A stretch of DNA of 64,000 nucleotides from NCBI GenBank assembly GCA_001972305.1, contig BDDD01000062.1, positions 1 through 64,000 on the forward strand, given 5' to 3'. Source of the DNA: Cephalotus follicularis. Lineage: Eukaryota > Streptophyta > Magnoliopsida > Oxalidales > Cephalotaceae. Below the pieces are notes generated by a model, which was not told the DNA's origin, did not search any database, and saw only the letters and a list, made by a program, of their open reading frames with translations. Below, one piece after another: positions 9,745-21,989 of this stretch; the stretch's first letter is position 1; the number at the start of each line of letters is the position of its first letter. Both the position numbers and the translations under genes were made by a program.

Positions 9745-12529
9745 TGTTCACGAATTTTGAATGTTTTAAATTTATACCGCAAGTGCACGGTTATGCAGTA
9801 ATGGGTCGAATGCTAGGAAACAAGCTAAATTAATTTTAATATATCCAACCTAGACGAAGTATGCAAAATTGAGATTTATTATTAATCTCAACTCTTAAAC
9901 ATGCAAAAATAAATAAAAAGTTGAAACAGGCTAAGAAAGCGTCGACAGACGGCGTTGACGAAAATTGAAGAAAACACTTAAAGCGTCGACGTTTATAAGG
10001 TAGGCATCGACGGTTATGGGTACTTGTGCAAAACTTAACAGAATTGAAGCATGCAAAATTATGAACTAATCAAAACAAAGAATAAACTGAATAAAATATA
10101 CAAATTAAAATCGGTTTTAGGGTATAAAAACTCACCATAGATTATATTGAAAAACTCACTTACTTGAATGATCAAACCTTGGTAACCAACGACAGCTAGG
10201 TCAATACGGAGTACGACTGTGATGACAAATCGTATGAGTAGTCATGCTAGGTCTATACGGAGTGTGGCAATGGCGACAAATCGTATGAGTAGTCATGCTA
10301 TGTCTATACGGAGTGTGTTCGGCGTGACAAACCGTATGAGTAGACTATTGATTGCGTTAAAAACCATTCATTCAACAATGTTCTTATTCACCGACAAAGT
10401 GTATATGGATTTTAATAAGACATACAAAGTGTATGTGAAGGCAGAAAATTAAAGAACAAATCAAAGATTCAAGGATTTTATTGATGGAGTTGAATCAATA
10501 CAATCTAATGGCTTGTTCTAACCCTAAAAACCTTGAGAGTTTAGTTACAAAACATTGTGAATAAAAACTGAAAAAGGGAAAGAAGGAGGCAGATACTACT
10601 CTCTACCTATGGTCGGCCTCTCTTTGTTTTTATACTCACAAAACTGCATAAAAATAGAAAATAACTCCAACCTAATAAAAATCGTTAAGGAAAATATTAC
10701 AATCAGCAAAAACTTTCCATTTTTGTTGCTTAGCGCGTCGTAAGCGTCAACGTGTAGTCTCTGTGCGTTGATGCTTTGATATGTTATTGGTGCGCTATGC
10801 ATCAATTTGAACTTCGCTTTATTGAGCAGACTTGAGTGTTAAGCGTCGACGTTTACAAGCAAGGCGTCGACGCTTAACATGGCGTTAACATCTTCCTTAT
10901 TACACGTTGACGATTATGGCTACTGTCTGAATTATGCAATTCTTGGCGTTGACATCTATAAATGGCGTTGACGCCAAAACATTAAATTTCCAACACGTTG
11001 ACGCCAAAAGGATTGGTGTTGACGCTTTAACACGAGACTGCAAACTTGTTCCACGCTCAAGTGTAAAGCGTCAATGCTCTCTTTGAAACCGCCAGCGCTC
11101 AAGAGATAAGCGTCGACACTTATAATGAAAATGTCGATGCTTTGCTCTGTTATTTGCACAATCTGCAGATTTCAGGCTTTTGTCTTATATTTTTGCCAAT
11201 TATACTTGTATTCATGCACTTTGATCGTTTTGGCCTTGTTCCTGAAAATCAACATAACACAACCACAGTAGTCTATTCCAAGCATATAAAATATAACAGA
11301 TAGATCCTTAAAAATAACACATTTTTATGCTAAACTGTCACACCCCGTTCCCATAACAACAATAAAAGTGGTGGCAATCAACATGTAAATCCGGCTTATG
11401 CAATTTACCATAAATTAAAACTTTCCTGCCATAAACAACTTGCGGAAGCATTTAAATATAAGCCGAATTAAAACGTAACATGCATCCCATACTACATGCT
11501 ACAACAATAAACATCATCAAAGTTAACTGCCCTCAAACGGAGCGTGAACAATATTCATCAATACATCGATTCATTTATTACAATGATCCATTAACGTCTC
11601 TCAAAAGTAGAAACAGCATAAACTCCACTTTGCTCCACGGAACTCAATGGTAACAATCCGCTGCATCAACCTGAAATCAAACTGAAACTGTAGGGGGGTT
11701 AGCCTTTGTCCTCACTCGGCTAAGTTATAAACATGATTTGGGGTCAACGATAAAGAATGTTATGTAATGAATGCAACATGATGCAGTACATACTATATCT
11801 CGATGCATATATATGATGCATATATATATATATATATATATACCCAACCACAATGTCACAGTTCATGATGTCATAATTCACGGTCTCAAACAAGTCCAAA
11901 GGACTACACAATACTCGGTTCACGGTTCAAGGTGGGTACGAAGAGCGTCGCCAACTCCTGGCTCCGATGTCGTACTTCTGACATCGGCCCCGTCTCCGGA
12001 CGGCACGAAGCAGGTCACGGTACAATGAGTCACCCAGCCAACTCCTGGCCCCTGAGTCAACCCGACCACTAGTCATCGCTGGCATCTCCGCCACGCAACT
12101 AGTACGGTCACAATCACAATCACAATCAGTAAACCACAGTTAACTCAATCACAATCACAGTCATCTCGATGCTCAAAACAGTTTCCCAAGTAAATTTATA
12201 AAACAAAGATACTTGAAAACAAACTCATTTTCACGATGTCACGGTTCTCGATTCACGATGTTACAAAACTCAGTTCACGATGTTTGGAAGCCATTTTCAC
12301 AGTCCTTTCAAAAATATATATTTGCTTGAACATACATTTTCGTGTAAAATAATGATTTATAATGATCATGAATGCACTTCCAAAAGAATGATACAACAGT
12401 TCATAATCAGCTATCACGATGCACAATCAGTTCACCACAGTTCACAATCAACAATACTCAGTCACAAATCACAGTTCATCACAGTACAAGATGCATACAC
12501 ATGCCCACAATGCAAGACAGACACAAACA

Positions 12530-12845
12530 ATCGGTTGTCCCTCACTGACAGTCGGTTGTTTTCCTTCAATAGTCGGCTGTCCTAAACTGGCAGTCGGCTG
12601 CCCACACTCGACAGTCGGCTGTCATCCTTGACAGTCGGTTGTTTATACCCAATAGTTGGCTGCTGGCCTATAGCAGTCGGCTACTCAAGCCTCTGCAGGC
12701 ATTCCTCAGTAACACACATGGACAGTCGACTGGCTCCCAAGCACAGTCGGCTGGATCCATTGAGTAGTCAGCTGTTCGTACCAAATAGTCGACTGGCGCA
12801 CTTGAACAGTCGGCTGTCCTCTTGGACAGTCGGCTGGATTCTGCA
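12530..12845 (-). repeat. cluster of CAGCCGACTG-type motifs in the solo LTR
   Basis: On the plus strand the core GTCGGCTG and one-base variants (GTCGGTTG, GTTGGCTG, GTCGACTG) recur about a dozen times at spacings of roughly 22-27 bases. In the sense (minus) direction they read CAGCCGAC, the same as in the SIRE LTRs at 49.2 and 57.3 kb. Confidence 0.8.
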
Positions 12846-14074
12846 GACAGTGCAGAAAAACAGCAGCAAAACAAAGCCATAACTCACAACGATCCATTCT
12901 AACACACAACAAATCATAGCGTCGACGTTATCTCTAAGCATCGATGTTTATCGCGAATCAGGACTCATTCTCCGTATAACAATCTATAGCATCGACGCTT
13001 CTTTCCTAAGCGTCGACGGTTAAGCGAACCAAAACATGGTTCCTTCGACACGTCTCAAAACCGATCGAGTTCAAGGCATACAACACATGCAATCTGATCT
13101 ACAATCATCGTAAAACATAATATGCATAGCGGGTTAACTATTCATAGCAACCCTAACACAGTCACACAATTCACAATCCACAGCCCACAATCATTCCAAG
13201 ACACGATATGCACGCATTTCATCAAGGAACATTTATTATAATTGAACTCAAACCACATTTATAAAATCCCCTACCTGTTACAGCAGTAACAACCATACAG
13301 TCGAGCTGCACGTTCAATTGCCGAACCTTTTCGATAACCGTTGAACTGAAGCCGGTTCTTGTCGATTGATCAGTTCCTCAATGCCAAATCCAATGGCCAC
13401 TCACACACTGCACATACAACACAATTCCGTTATGTTCGACACACAAAACATTTCTGTTGCCGAAACACCGGCCGGGTTCCGACCGACATAACCAGGCGGT
13501 GAAACACCCATCAACGGGTTCCACATTGAACGGTCTACTCAAAACCGGTCAAGACTTGCCGGGAATCGGCGCCGAATGCTGCGCCATGGCCGGCAGCGAG
13601 TTGCGACTCACTGAGTCAACTCGCCGGACCTCCACAGGTCCATTCACCACCCAAAAACACCACACATTCACCAGTCCTACACGTCACTGCCCGTGACTCG
13701 CCAAGACTCGGCGCCAAACGCGCCGTCTCAGGCGACAGTGAGTCGACTTACTGAGTCGACTCAGTCAAGCCATTCCGGCCGATTCCGGCCAAATCACGCC
13801 TCACCGGTGGTGGAAATGGGTAGAGCGGACCTTCTACACCATAACCCACGCCATCCGCGACGCTAACGGCGCCGGGAAACGCCGGGAGGAGGCGCGACAG
13901 TGGCGGGGAGAAGAAGAAAAAGAAGAGAAAAGAGAAGGGGGAAGGAGGAGTTACCGTCCGTTGGCATGCATGGGTTGACCGGCGTGCTCTCCCGGTCCGG
14001 TAGCTGGCTCCGGCGTCCTCTCCCGATCTCTCTACCGCACTCTCTCCCAATCTCTCTCTCTCTCTCTCTCTGGT

Positions 14075-14131
14075 GCGGGCGCCTGGTGCGCCCGCTCTCT
14101 TTCTTTTGCACGGGCGCGTGATGTGCCCGTG
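14075..14131 (-). other. paired hairpins in the solo LTR leader
   Basis: GCGGGCGC (14075-14082) pairs with GCGCCCGC (14088-14095). CACGGGC (14109-14115) pairs with GCCCGTG (14125-14131), and the stem can extend with a wobble pair. They sit next to a CT microsatellite at 14040-14071, the same context as the hairpins at 3005-3071. Confidence 0.6.
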
Positions 14132-14449
14132 TCTCTCCCCCTCTCCTTTTATCATTTTGCTTCTCCATTAGTATTTTCTGGCAAAATACTAAGGTATGGG
14201 TCCCGATTTTTCTGCGAATCGCGACATAAATTATCCGAACAGCCACCAAAATAATCACAATAAAAATACGAACATTTGGGCTTCATTGTCGCGCATTAAA
14301 ATAGATTTTATTAGCCGTCTTAGCTAACACGATTACGACTTAAATGCGTAATGCCTTTTTATTACTCCGGGCTCTATTGATTTTATTACGACTGTACACG
14401 CACCAATTTCAGAATAATTATTTATGAAATTCGGGGCGTTACATAAACA

Positions 14450-14463
14450 AATACCCCCATACT
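14450..14463 (-). other. Athila polypurine tract
   Basis: On the minus strand the sequence reads AAGTATGGGGGTATT and then the LTR start TGTTTAGC. It is followed in the internal region by GAGGACAAGCAAAGTTT, a string common before the LTR of Athila and Tat elements. Confidence 0.8.
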
Positions 14464-16093
14464 TAAACTTTGCTTGTCCTCAAACAAACAAAATGGAAAG
14501 CTAAAATAAAACAGAAACTAAAACAAGAAAACAAAACCAAGAACAAAAAAAAAAAAAAACCATAACTCACTTTCGTAGAAATCACGATTGCATTTAGCAT
14601 ATGCAACAAGCCTTTAAACCCCTAGGTGTCCCTAGTGGACGAGTTTCCTCTCGTGAGTGTTTTCAAAGAATAAGCACACAAAATTCACTTCATTTTAACT
14701 TTACTAGTAGGAAAAATGTATCTTCACTTAAAAAGTCATAGACACCCCCATACTTAAATTTTATTATCTTGCTCCAACTTCTAGAATCATAACACATCTC
14801 AATTAAGGAGCTTTTCACTGAATTATCTATTATTCCACTGTTAAATATGAATTCTCAGTAACATAAAATTCTACTTTGGAGTTAGACAAAAAACTTTAGC
14901 ACTTAAACATTTTTTTTCTTTTATCGAACTCATTTTCCCACTACTTTTGGTTTGAATGACATGGATGGAGCATACACCAGACACTCAAATTACTAAGTAG
15001 CTTTGGATATTACAATTAACGCATGAGATAAATAAAAATAAAATTACCAACTTAAATTCGTACAATGTCTTAGTCTCTCAAACTTTCTATAAGACTCATG
15101 TAGTGAGCTTTGGACCAGTCACTCTCAAACCAGTTGTCTTTAAGGAACTAGATGTAAAACACCCCTAAGGCTTACTTACTCGAATCAAATAGGCTACAGA
15201 CCAAGACTGAATTCAAAGAGGTAAAATAAACATTATTTTTCTTCTTTCCTTCTTCTTTCTTTTTTTTTTGGACAAGAACATCAATTCCTTGTCCCCATCC
15301 TTACTAAGATTTATGAAACCTTGAAAACACACAAGATTGGCCACTTTTTATTATTATTTTTTATTTTTCAACCAACTCCTACCTTGAGATGTATTCCTTT
15401 TCTCTTTTTTTTTTATTCATTTTTTTTATTTTTCAACCAACTCCTACCTTGAGATGTATTCCTTTTCTTTTCCTTGAAAATAAATTTTTTTATTACTTTT
15501 CATATATGGTTTTCTATTATTTCTAAGTATATCAACATTTACTCATACTTTCGAAATTAAAATGAGCTTTGGTATAAACATTGCATTGTCCACAATGCAC
15601 TAAAAATAAACTGTGGAAATAACAATGAATGAACAAGAATATATATATGAAACAATGCAATAAATAAAAAAACAAATAGGGGTAGGGTGTACCGAATATG
15701 ATCATGAAGGCTCGAAATAGAGAGGCTCATGCAGGTCCATGGCCTCTTCCATCGGTACAGCCGTAAACTTATGTCGACCGCCAGATAAAGCGTCGACCGC
15801 CAGACTTGGGCGTCGCCGCTTAGGCACATTTTAATTGCCATTTCCTCTCTGTACCAGACAGCAGACGCTTTGCACTAAGCGTATGCGTTTTGCGCCTCAA
15901 AGCGCAGACGCTTGATTTTGAGCGTCGACGTTTTGAGCTTTATTCCCAATTCTCCAAGTGCTTCACCGGTAGGCGCTTTGTTCTTGTCTCGACCGTCAGC
16001 TAAAGCGCAGACGCTTTAATTGCAAGCGTCGGCGGTCTGGGCAGTTTCTGCAGAAATCTTGCTGGTTTGTTTATCTTTTATCTTTCTTGCACA
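14464..16093 (-). other. Athila 3' spacer, no envelope-like ORF
   Basis: AT-rich, with long T runs and a tandem duplication of about 62 bp containing CCAACTCCTACCTTGAG (15361-15475). The part nearest the integrase (about 15770-16045) carries several GCGTCGAC and GCGCAGACGCTT motifs like those of the LTR. Athila elements often have an envelope-like ORF here; I see none, only a 94-codon minus-strand frame without recognisable similarity. Confidence 0.6.
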
Positions 16094-17198
16094 TCAAGAA
16101 ACTTTGTCAAATACAAATATGTTATCATCAAAACATAGGATTGAGACATAAATGTCAACATTCACCTTGAAAGCATCTTCAATACCTGGCTTACAAATCT
16201 TAAAAACACCATGTGAGTAAACATTTTTAACAATATAGGGACCATCCCAACGAGATCTCAGTTTTCTAGGAAACATGTGTAAATGGGAATTATACAAAAA
16301 CACTTTGTCTCCTACTTCAAAATTTTTCCTTAGAATACGCACATCATGAAAGGCTTTGGTCTTTTCTTTTGAAATCTTAGCATTGTCGTATGCATCATTT
16401 CTGATCTCTTCCAACTCAAAGAGTTGGAGAGCACGATGACTACCTGCAGTGGAACGATCAAAATTAAATTGCTTGATGGCCCAAAATGCCCGATGTTTCA
16501 ATTCCACCGGAAGATGACACGCTTTACTGTACACAAGCCGGTAAGGAGATTGACCAAGGTCAGTCTTGAAAGCTGTCCGATAAGCCCACAGAGCATCCAC
16601 AAGTCGACTGGACCAATCCTTTCAGTTGGGGTTGACTGTTTTTTTTGAGAATTTGCTTAATTTGGCGATTGGATACCTCAACTTGCCCGCTAGTTTGAGG
16701 ATGGTATGGTGTAGCGAGTTTGTGAGTGATCCCATATCTTTTCATAAGAGCTTCAAAGGAACGATTGCAAAAATGAGTACCCCTATCACTAATGATGGCA
16801 CGTGGGATGCCAAACCGAGAAAAGATATGTTCCTTGAGGAAATTGACAACCACAGAGTTGTCATTAGTTCGACAAGGAATCACCTATATCCACTTTGAAA
16901 CATAGTCAACAGCAAACAAGATGTATAAATTCCCAAACGAGCTGGGAAACGGACCAATGAAATCGATGCCCCAAACATCAAAAATCTCAACTGTCAAAAT
17001 TAGAGTTAAAGGCATCATATTCCTCTTAGTCACACGACCTAAACATTGACATGATGCACAAGCCCGACAGTACTGAAAAGCATATTTGAAAATGGTGGGC
17101 CAATAAAAACCACATTGTAAAACTTTGGCCACTATCTTTGTTGGGCCAAAATGGCCACCACATGCGTGATCATGGAAAAGCGAAAGAATAGAACTACA
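16094..17198 (-). pseudogene. Athila integrase
   Basis: Integrase inserts the cDNA into the genome. On the minus strand, in order, I see the second half of the zinc-binding HHCC motif (CRACASCQ), the core with WGIDFIGPFP (first Asp), [17 protein letters not shown] (second Asp), [13 protein letters not shown] (Glu), and the C-terminal part with [30 protein letters not shown] and [10 protein letters not shown]. These strings are characteristic of Athila. Several stops and frameshifts split it, for instance after DYVSKWI at about 16884 and near 16600-16560. All three catalytic residues are still readable, but no single frame spans the domain. Confidence 0.88.
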
Positions 17199-18032
17199 CT
17201 AATGATCCAGAACGCACCTTCGCATAATTTGGTTGGGAGAAGCTTTGAAAAGATAAGGGTCATCCCAATAGAAGTGTTTGACTTGCGCAAGAAACCGACG
17301 CTTATCTTGAGCAGACCACTTCGATGATATGATCCCCGTAACAAGATAATTAACTATGTCCGCATACCATGGTTCGCTCTCAACACGCATAATCTGCTCA
17401 TCAGGGAAATTCTCATTAATATGACCCTTGATCTCTGGCGTATTAGGGAGACGAGATAAATGATAAACAACTAAATTCTTAGTCCTTTTCATATATCTAA
17501 TTTCCATGTCAAACTCTTGAAGTAGCAAAACCCAATGGATGAGACGTGCTTTTGCATCCTTTTTGCTCACTAGGTACCGAATCGCAGCATGATCAGTATA
17601 AACAATGACGTGGGATCCTAGTAAGTACGACAAAAAATTTTCAAGCACAAAGACCACAGCTAAAAACTCATTCTCAGTGGTCGTATAATTTAATTGTGCA
17701 TCAGAAAGGGTCCTACTTGCATAGTAAATGACGTGAGACGATTTATTCAACCTTTGACCAAAAACAGCTCCTATTGCACTATCTAACGCATCACACATGA
17801 TCTCAAAAGGTTCGGTCCATATGGGTGACTGAATGATAGGAGCAGAGGTGAGCGCTTTCTTTGAGTGATCAAAAGCATTTCGACACTCCTCAGAGAAAAA
17901 AAATTATTGATCTTTTGCTAAGAGCGATGTTAAGGGTTGCGCCACCTTGCTAAAATCCTTGATGAACTATCGATAAAAACCAGCATGTTTGAGGAATGCT
18001 CGAATGTCTTTCACATTTCGAGGTAGAGGCAA
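17199..18032 (-). pseudogene. Athila RNase H
   Basis: RNase H with [55 protein letters not shown] and the trailing [10 protein letters not shown]. This is the Ty3/gypsy RNase H pattern with the catalytic Asp of CDAS present as CDAL. The upstream connection LPRNVKDIRAFLKHAGFYR, which joins reverse transcriptase to RNase H, is cut from the rest by the solo LTR at 18033; the reading frame is continuous across the insertion once one TSD copy is counted. Stops occur after GFYR and KDQ. Confidence 0.85.
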
Positions 18033-19785
18033 TGTTGGAACTAATGACGATTTAAACAAAAATCTAGATGCTTGCAGCCTATTACAAACCATTATCATTT
18101 CATGATTAATAAGCCATATAGTTCGTTCTAGGATCTTTTGAGCATGTATATACAGTTAAAATACATATATAAGTAATATAAGGAACAGGCGGAAAATACT
18201 CACAGAACGGAGCGACTCCTTCTTTGTTGATTGGTGGTTCAAGCCTCTAAGTATAGCAGGCCTCCAAGGTATCCACACCAAACCTTTATCACCAACACCA
18301 ATGCTTCTCAAGCTGCTCAACTCCTGCTCTTTTGTTTACTGTGTTTTTCTTTGTTCTTGAGAGAACCAGAGAAAACACTTTGAGAGAGAATAGGAGAAAT
18401 GAAAATGTCTGTCACTCCAATTGTCAAGAGACGTGTTTAACAGTTTTATTGATAGACAAAACGCGTTAAACACTTATGTCTTAATCTTCCATTTTAGTTA
18501 AATATCTCATATAACATAAATAGCAATTTCTTCCTTTTTAGATTTCTTCCTTTCCATAAAGAATACTTTCTTTCCTTAATCGTATTAAGGCCATTTAATC
18601 TAATTAAATGTAATTAGGAAAAAAATTATCCTAATTATTTTTCTCTCGTGACGGTGTCGGAAATATCAGCCTGTATAGTGTGTGACCCTATGGGTTCACT
18701 ATTATGCTGGCCGTAGGATTAAATTGTGACACTAACAATTATCAGATTAAATATTTATTATCACATAAAAAAATATTATCTCAGACATTTCGAATTAAAA
18801 CACATTTAATTCTTTTTTTCCAAGATTAATTATCAATTTAATCTCAGGCATCCAACAGGTCGACATCGACATCTAGCAATGCATAACGACCCCCATGTAA
18901 TATGAATTATCTGCGAACCACGATTTACAGGTACATGCACGTATAGTCCCTCCTCTGACAATTCTCTGATTACATCTAGGGTACGGATTATGTCAGACCC
19001 CAGTAATTTAATCTCCAGCCTCGTGACTATCTTTTGTCAGCCCAAATAATATCAGAGGTACCCCTCTAATATTGAACCAATGATATCACACTCTTGATAT
19101 CGTGGCTAGCCTGGCCAGGAGCTTAATTGCTAATGAAAATCATCTTGAGCATAATCTTCTTTTACTAGAAGCAATGGATTCATTGTTACCAGTTCACATG
19201 CCTCCATACATAAGCGTACTGTGTCCAACTAATGCCTGTATACACTTCATTGAAAATGTATTTAAGCATCATCAAAACACAGCATCCTATGCACAAGACA
19301 TCCAGTGGTGCCTCATGTCCAAGGACCACATGCACTGCTGTAAAAATAGAATTTTGTCTGACATGTAAGTAAAACTCCATACAGAAATTCTATCGACAGT
19401 CACCTTCAGTGACCTCATTAATAAATTAACGAGCACCCACGTAGTTGTCATAGCATCAATCATGTGAGTGGTGTCAGATCAGTCACCCTCTGCTTACCAA
19501 TCTGACAATACGTGATGGTCTATCCGGATTGATCATGCCCCGAGTGTCAATCCAATGACTAGGAAGATTCGAAATAAAGTATACCGAGATTCCAATTCTC
19601 ACATCATGATCTCATCATGAATTTGGTTCTCTAACTTTATTCCGGGACATTCATTTATCATTTAATCATGCATTAAAGAAATGAACTTATAGCCAATGAT
19701 AAAATATAAACATCTTTATTGAATTTATATACAAGATAGAGTATATACAAGGTCAGCACTGGCTTGCAGGACTTTATCTGTAACA
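18033..19785. mobile_element. solo LTR (1753 bp), superfamily not assigned
   Basis: It starts TGTTGGAACTAATG and ends ATCTGTAACA, with a perfect TSD GGCAA at 18028-18032 and 19786-19790. It lies exactly inside the Athila reverse-transcriptase/RNase H junction, and the coding frame is restored across it (KHLP|LPRN). There is no internal coding sequence. A TATA-like TTGTATATAAATTC shortly inside the minus-strand start suggests minus sense. The small open frame at 19102-19368 is part of the LTR, not a gene. Confidence 0.88.
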
Positions 19786-20655
19786 GGCAAATGTTTGATG
19801 ACTTCGATTTTAGCCTTATCGACTTGAATTCCCTCTTTGTACACTACATGTCCGAGAACAATCATCTTCTTCACCATGAAATTACACTTCTCCCAATTAA
19901 TCACCAAATTATTCTCCATACTTCTTTCGAGTATTAATTTCAGATGATGAAGGCATTCAGAGAAAGTGGAACCATGCATAGAGAAGTCATCCATAAAAAC
20001 TTCGAGGAAGTCCTCCATCGTATCAGAGAAAATACTCATCATGCACCTCTGGAAAGTCGCGGCGGCATTGCAAAGGACAAATGGCATGCGTCAATAAGCA
20101 AATGTTCCAAAAGGGCATGTGAACGTAGTTTTCTCTTGATCTTCCGGAGCGATGGGAATTTGATTATACCCGCAGTACCCATCAAGAAAGCAGTAATATT
20201 CGTATCCAGCCAGCCTATCCAACATTTGATCGATAAATGGAAGGGGAAAATGATCCTTCCAGGTGGCTGTATTCAACTTACGCTAGTTGATGCACACCCT
20301 CCATCCTGTTTGAATCTTGGTCAGGATTAAGTCATTGGTGGAGGATTGCACTACTGTTACTCCGGATTTCTTTGGAACTATGTAGACTGGACTCACACAT
20401 TGACTATCTAAAATGGGATAAATGGTCCCATTATCCAACCACTTCAAAATTTCTTTTTGTATGGCTTCTTTCATCACGGGATTTTCCCTTCTTTGAGGTG
20501 CTCTAGAAGGTTTGGATCCTTCTATGAGATTTATATGATGCTCAAAAATAGAATGGCTGATTCCCTTGATGTCAGCCACAGTCCAACCAATTGCCTGTCT
20601 ATTTTGTTTGAGTAGGTGAATAACCTCCTCTCCCTGACGGAGAGTAAGATCGGAC
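19786..20655 (-). pseudogene. Athila reverse transcriptase
   Basis: Reverse transcriptase with, in order, GTIYPILDSQCVSPV and VPKKSG, WRVCIN followed by a stop, FPLPFIDQMLDRLAGYEYYC, FLDGYCGYNQIPIAPEDQEK, FTCPFGTFAY, stop, RMPFVLCNAAATFQRCM, and the catalytic box VFMDDFSMHG with both Asp residues intact. The first catalytic Asp in the 'FLDGYSGYNQI' box is present. It continues to DKAKIEVIKHLP, where the solo LTR cuts it. Only a few stops break the frame; it is decayed but complete in outline. Confidence 0.88.
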
Positions 20656-20984
20656 TAGAGAATAACAGGAAGAGTTTGGTTTTCACCTAAGAATGAATAT
20701 TTTAAAGTGGATGGCAATTCCTTTAATTCAAGTTTTGGAGGTTCTTCTATTGATGGCTTAGGTAAAGATGTGGACAAGAGGCCCACTGGTTCTAAGGGTT
20801 GCATACTAAACACATCAAAGAAATCTCCTCCTTCTACATCCTCTAATTCCCGCATGCACTCACTGAAATTTCCATCAAAATCAATGTCAAAGACCGTATC
20901 AATGTGGTTGGGAATTGAATGGATTGCGTTCACTTCATCAAAACCAGCGAGATGCTTACCCAAGCGGAAGACATTAAAATCCAC
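20656..20984 (-). pseudogene. Athila protease-reverse transcriptase linker
   Basis: An open stretch of about 109 codons (DFNVFRLGKHLAGFDEVNAI ... PPKLELKELPSTLKYSFLGE) in frame with the neighbouring pol parts. Athila polyproteins carry such a variable acidic linker with the 'PxxLELKxLPxHLKYxFLG' box just before reverse transcriptase; the box is clear here. Confidence 0.75.
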
Positions 20985-21989
20985 TGACGTGTTTCAGAAA
21001 CTCAACTTCATCAGACCATTACGACAATTGATTAAAGCATTACTCGTCTCTAGGAATGGTCTACCGAGGGTAACTGGGATTTGATCATTGATATTTGCAA
21101 CAGGCTGGGTATCTAAATCAAAAAAGTCGACAAGAAAGAAAAACTCACCAACCTTGATTAAAACATCCTCAATTTTTCCTCACGACACTTTCACAGATCT
21201 ATCCGCTAATTACAAAGTCATCGTGATCGGGTGCAACTCTCCTAAACCGAGCTTTTCGTAAACCGACGATGGAAACAAGTTCACACTTGCTCCTAAATCG
21301 AGCAGAGCATGTTCCATTTTGGTGTTGCCGATGACACAAGAGATCGTCGGGCAACTAGGGTCTTTATAATTTTGTACCATGGGTTGTGAAAACAGTGCAC
21401 TGATATTGGCTGCCAAGAAAGCCTTTTTCCGAGTATAAAGGATCCTCTTTTTAGTGCAGAAGTCTTTTAGGTCTTTAAAACGTTCCATGCACCTAGAAAA
21501 TGGTTCATTAGGTCTTTGGTAAAACTGGAGAATGTCATTCCTAAGCTTATTGGTTTTATGAAGTGGAAATTTTTTTTTTAGGAACGAAACAGTGAAATGA
21601 TCCCATGTAGAGATCGAACCATTGGGAAAACTGTAGAGCCACTTCTTAGCTACATTTTTTAGAGAAAAGTTTATGAATCGTAACTTAATAGCATCACCGG
21701 ATAGTTGCTGAAGTTTCATGAGGGCACACACCTCCTCGAACTCGCGAAGGAAGAGGTATGCATCCTCATTGGGTAATTCGTTAAAGTGCGGGAGCATGCT
21801 AATAAATTGGGATTTCAACTCGAAATTATTACCCTGAGGTGCAGGCAACTGGATATAGGATTGTTGCGTTGTCCTTGCGGGATAGAATCTATCGCGCAGA
21901 GTTTGTATGGGTCATTTGTCCGCCATGTTTGCTTGTTGATTATTAATTTGTTCAAGACGGTTATTTGGATCACACACCCACTCAGTCAT
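20985..21989 (-). pseudogene. Athila gag joined to protease, with internal deletion
   Basis: The frame can be followed from an ATG at 21989 (MTEWVCDPNNR), through a stop at MADK*, to TLRDRFYPARTTQQSYIQLP and the gag core ELKSQFISMLPHFNELPNED, FLREFEEVCALMKL, KKWLYSFPNGSISTWDHF, PFSRCMERFKDL. It then passes directly into KDFCTKKR, CPTISCVIGNTKMEHALL and the protease active site DLGASVNLFPSSVYEKLGLG. The gag C-terminal part with the zinc knuckles, normally between these, is missing, so gag and protease are fused by deletion. A stop follows ITMTL. Confidence 0.85.

Larger units (their letters stand above)
11336..14443 (-). mobile_element. solo LTR (3108 bp) of a chromovirus family
   Basis: It starts TGTCACACCCCG and ends CGGGGCGTTACA on the plus strand, with a perfect TSD TAAAC at 11331-11335 and 14444-14448. 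It lacks internal coding sequence, so it is a solo LTR left by recombination. Sense is minus: its reverse complement matches the plus-strand LTR at 2834, and it shares landmarks with the LTR of the 29118-34501 element (for example GCCAACTCCTGGC, and GTAGGGGTTAGCC with slight change). Inside are an AT microsatellite (11811-11842), a cluster of GTCGGCTG motifs (about 12530-12840), GCGTCGAC motifs (about 12918-13020) and leader hairpins (14075-14131). Confidence 0.9.
9745..14449 (-). repeat. Athila 3' LTR, interrupted by a solo LTR
   Basis: Sequence 9745-11335 plus base 14449 forms a 1592-bp LTR (plus-strand ends TGTTCACG...GCTAAACA). It contains about 18 copies of a GCGTCGACGC-like motif, many with one C-to-T or G-to-A change, mainly at 9939-10011 and 10736-11137. 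The solo LTR at 11336-14443 interrupts it one base before its end. Confidence 0.88.

Noticed and set aside
12628-12912. Open frames of 67-84 codons on both strands
   Set aside because: Arise from the GTCGGCTG motif cluster in the solo LTR; no independent evidence.
13748-14258. 131-135 codon minus-strand open frames
   Set aside because: Low-complexity Arg/Ser/Pro-rich leader of the solo LTR, including a CT microsatellite.
19102-19368. 88-codon open frame
   Set aside because: Lies wholly in the solo LTR 18033-19785, with an antisense frame of similar length; no similarity recognised.
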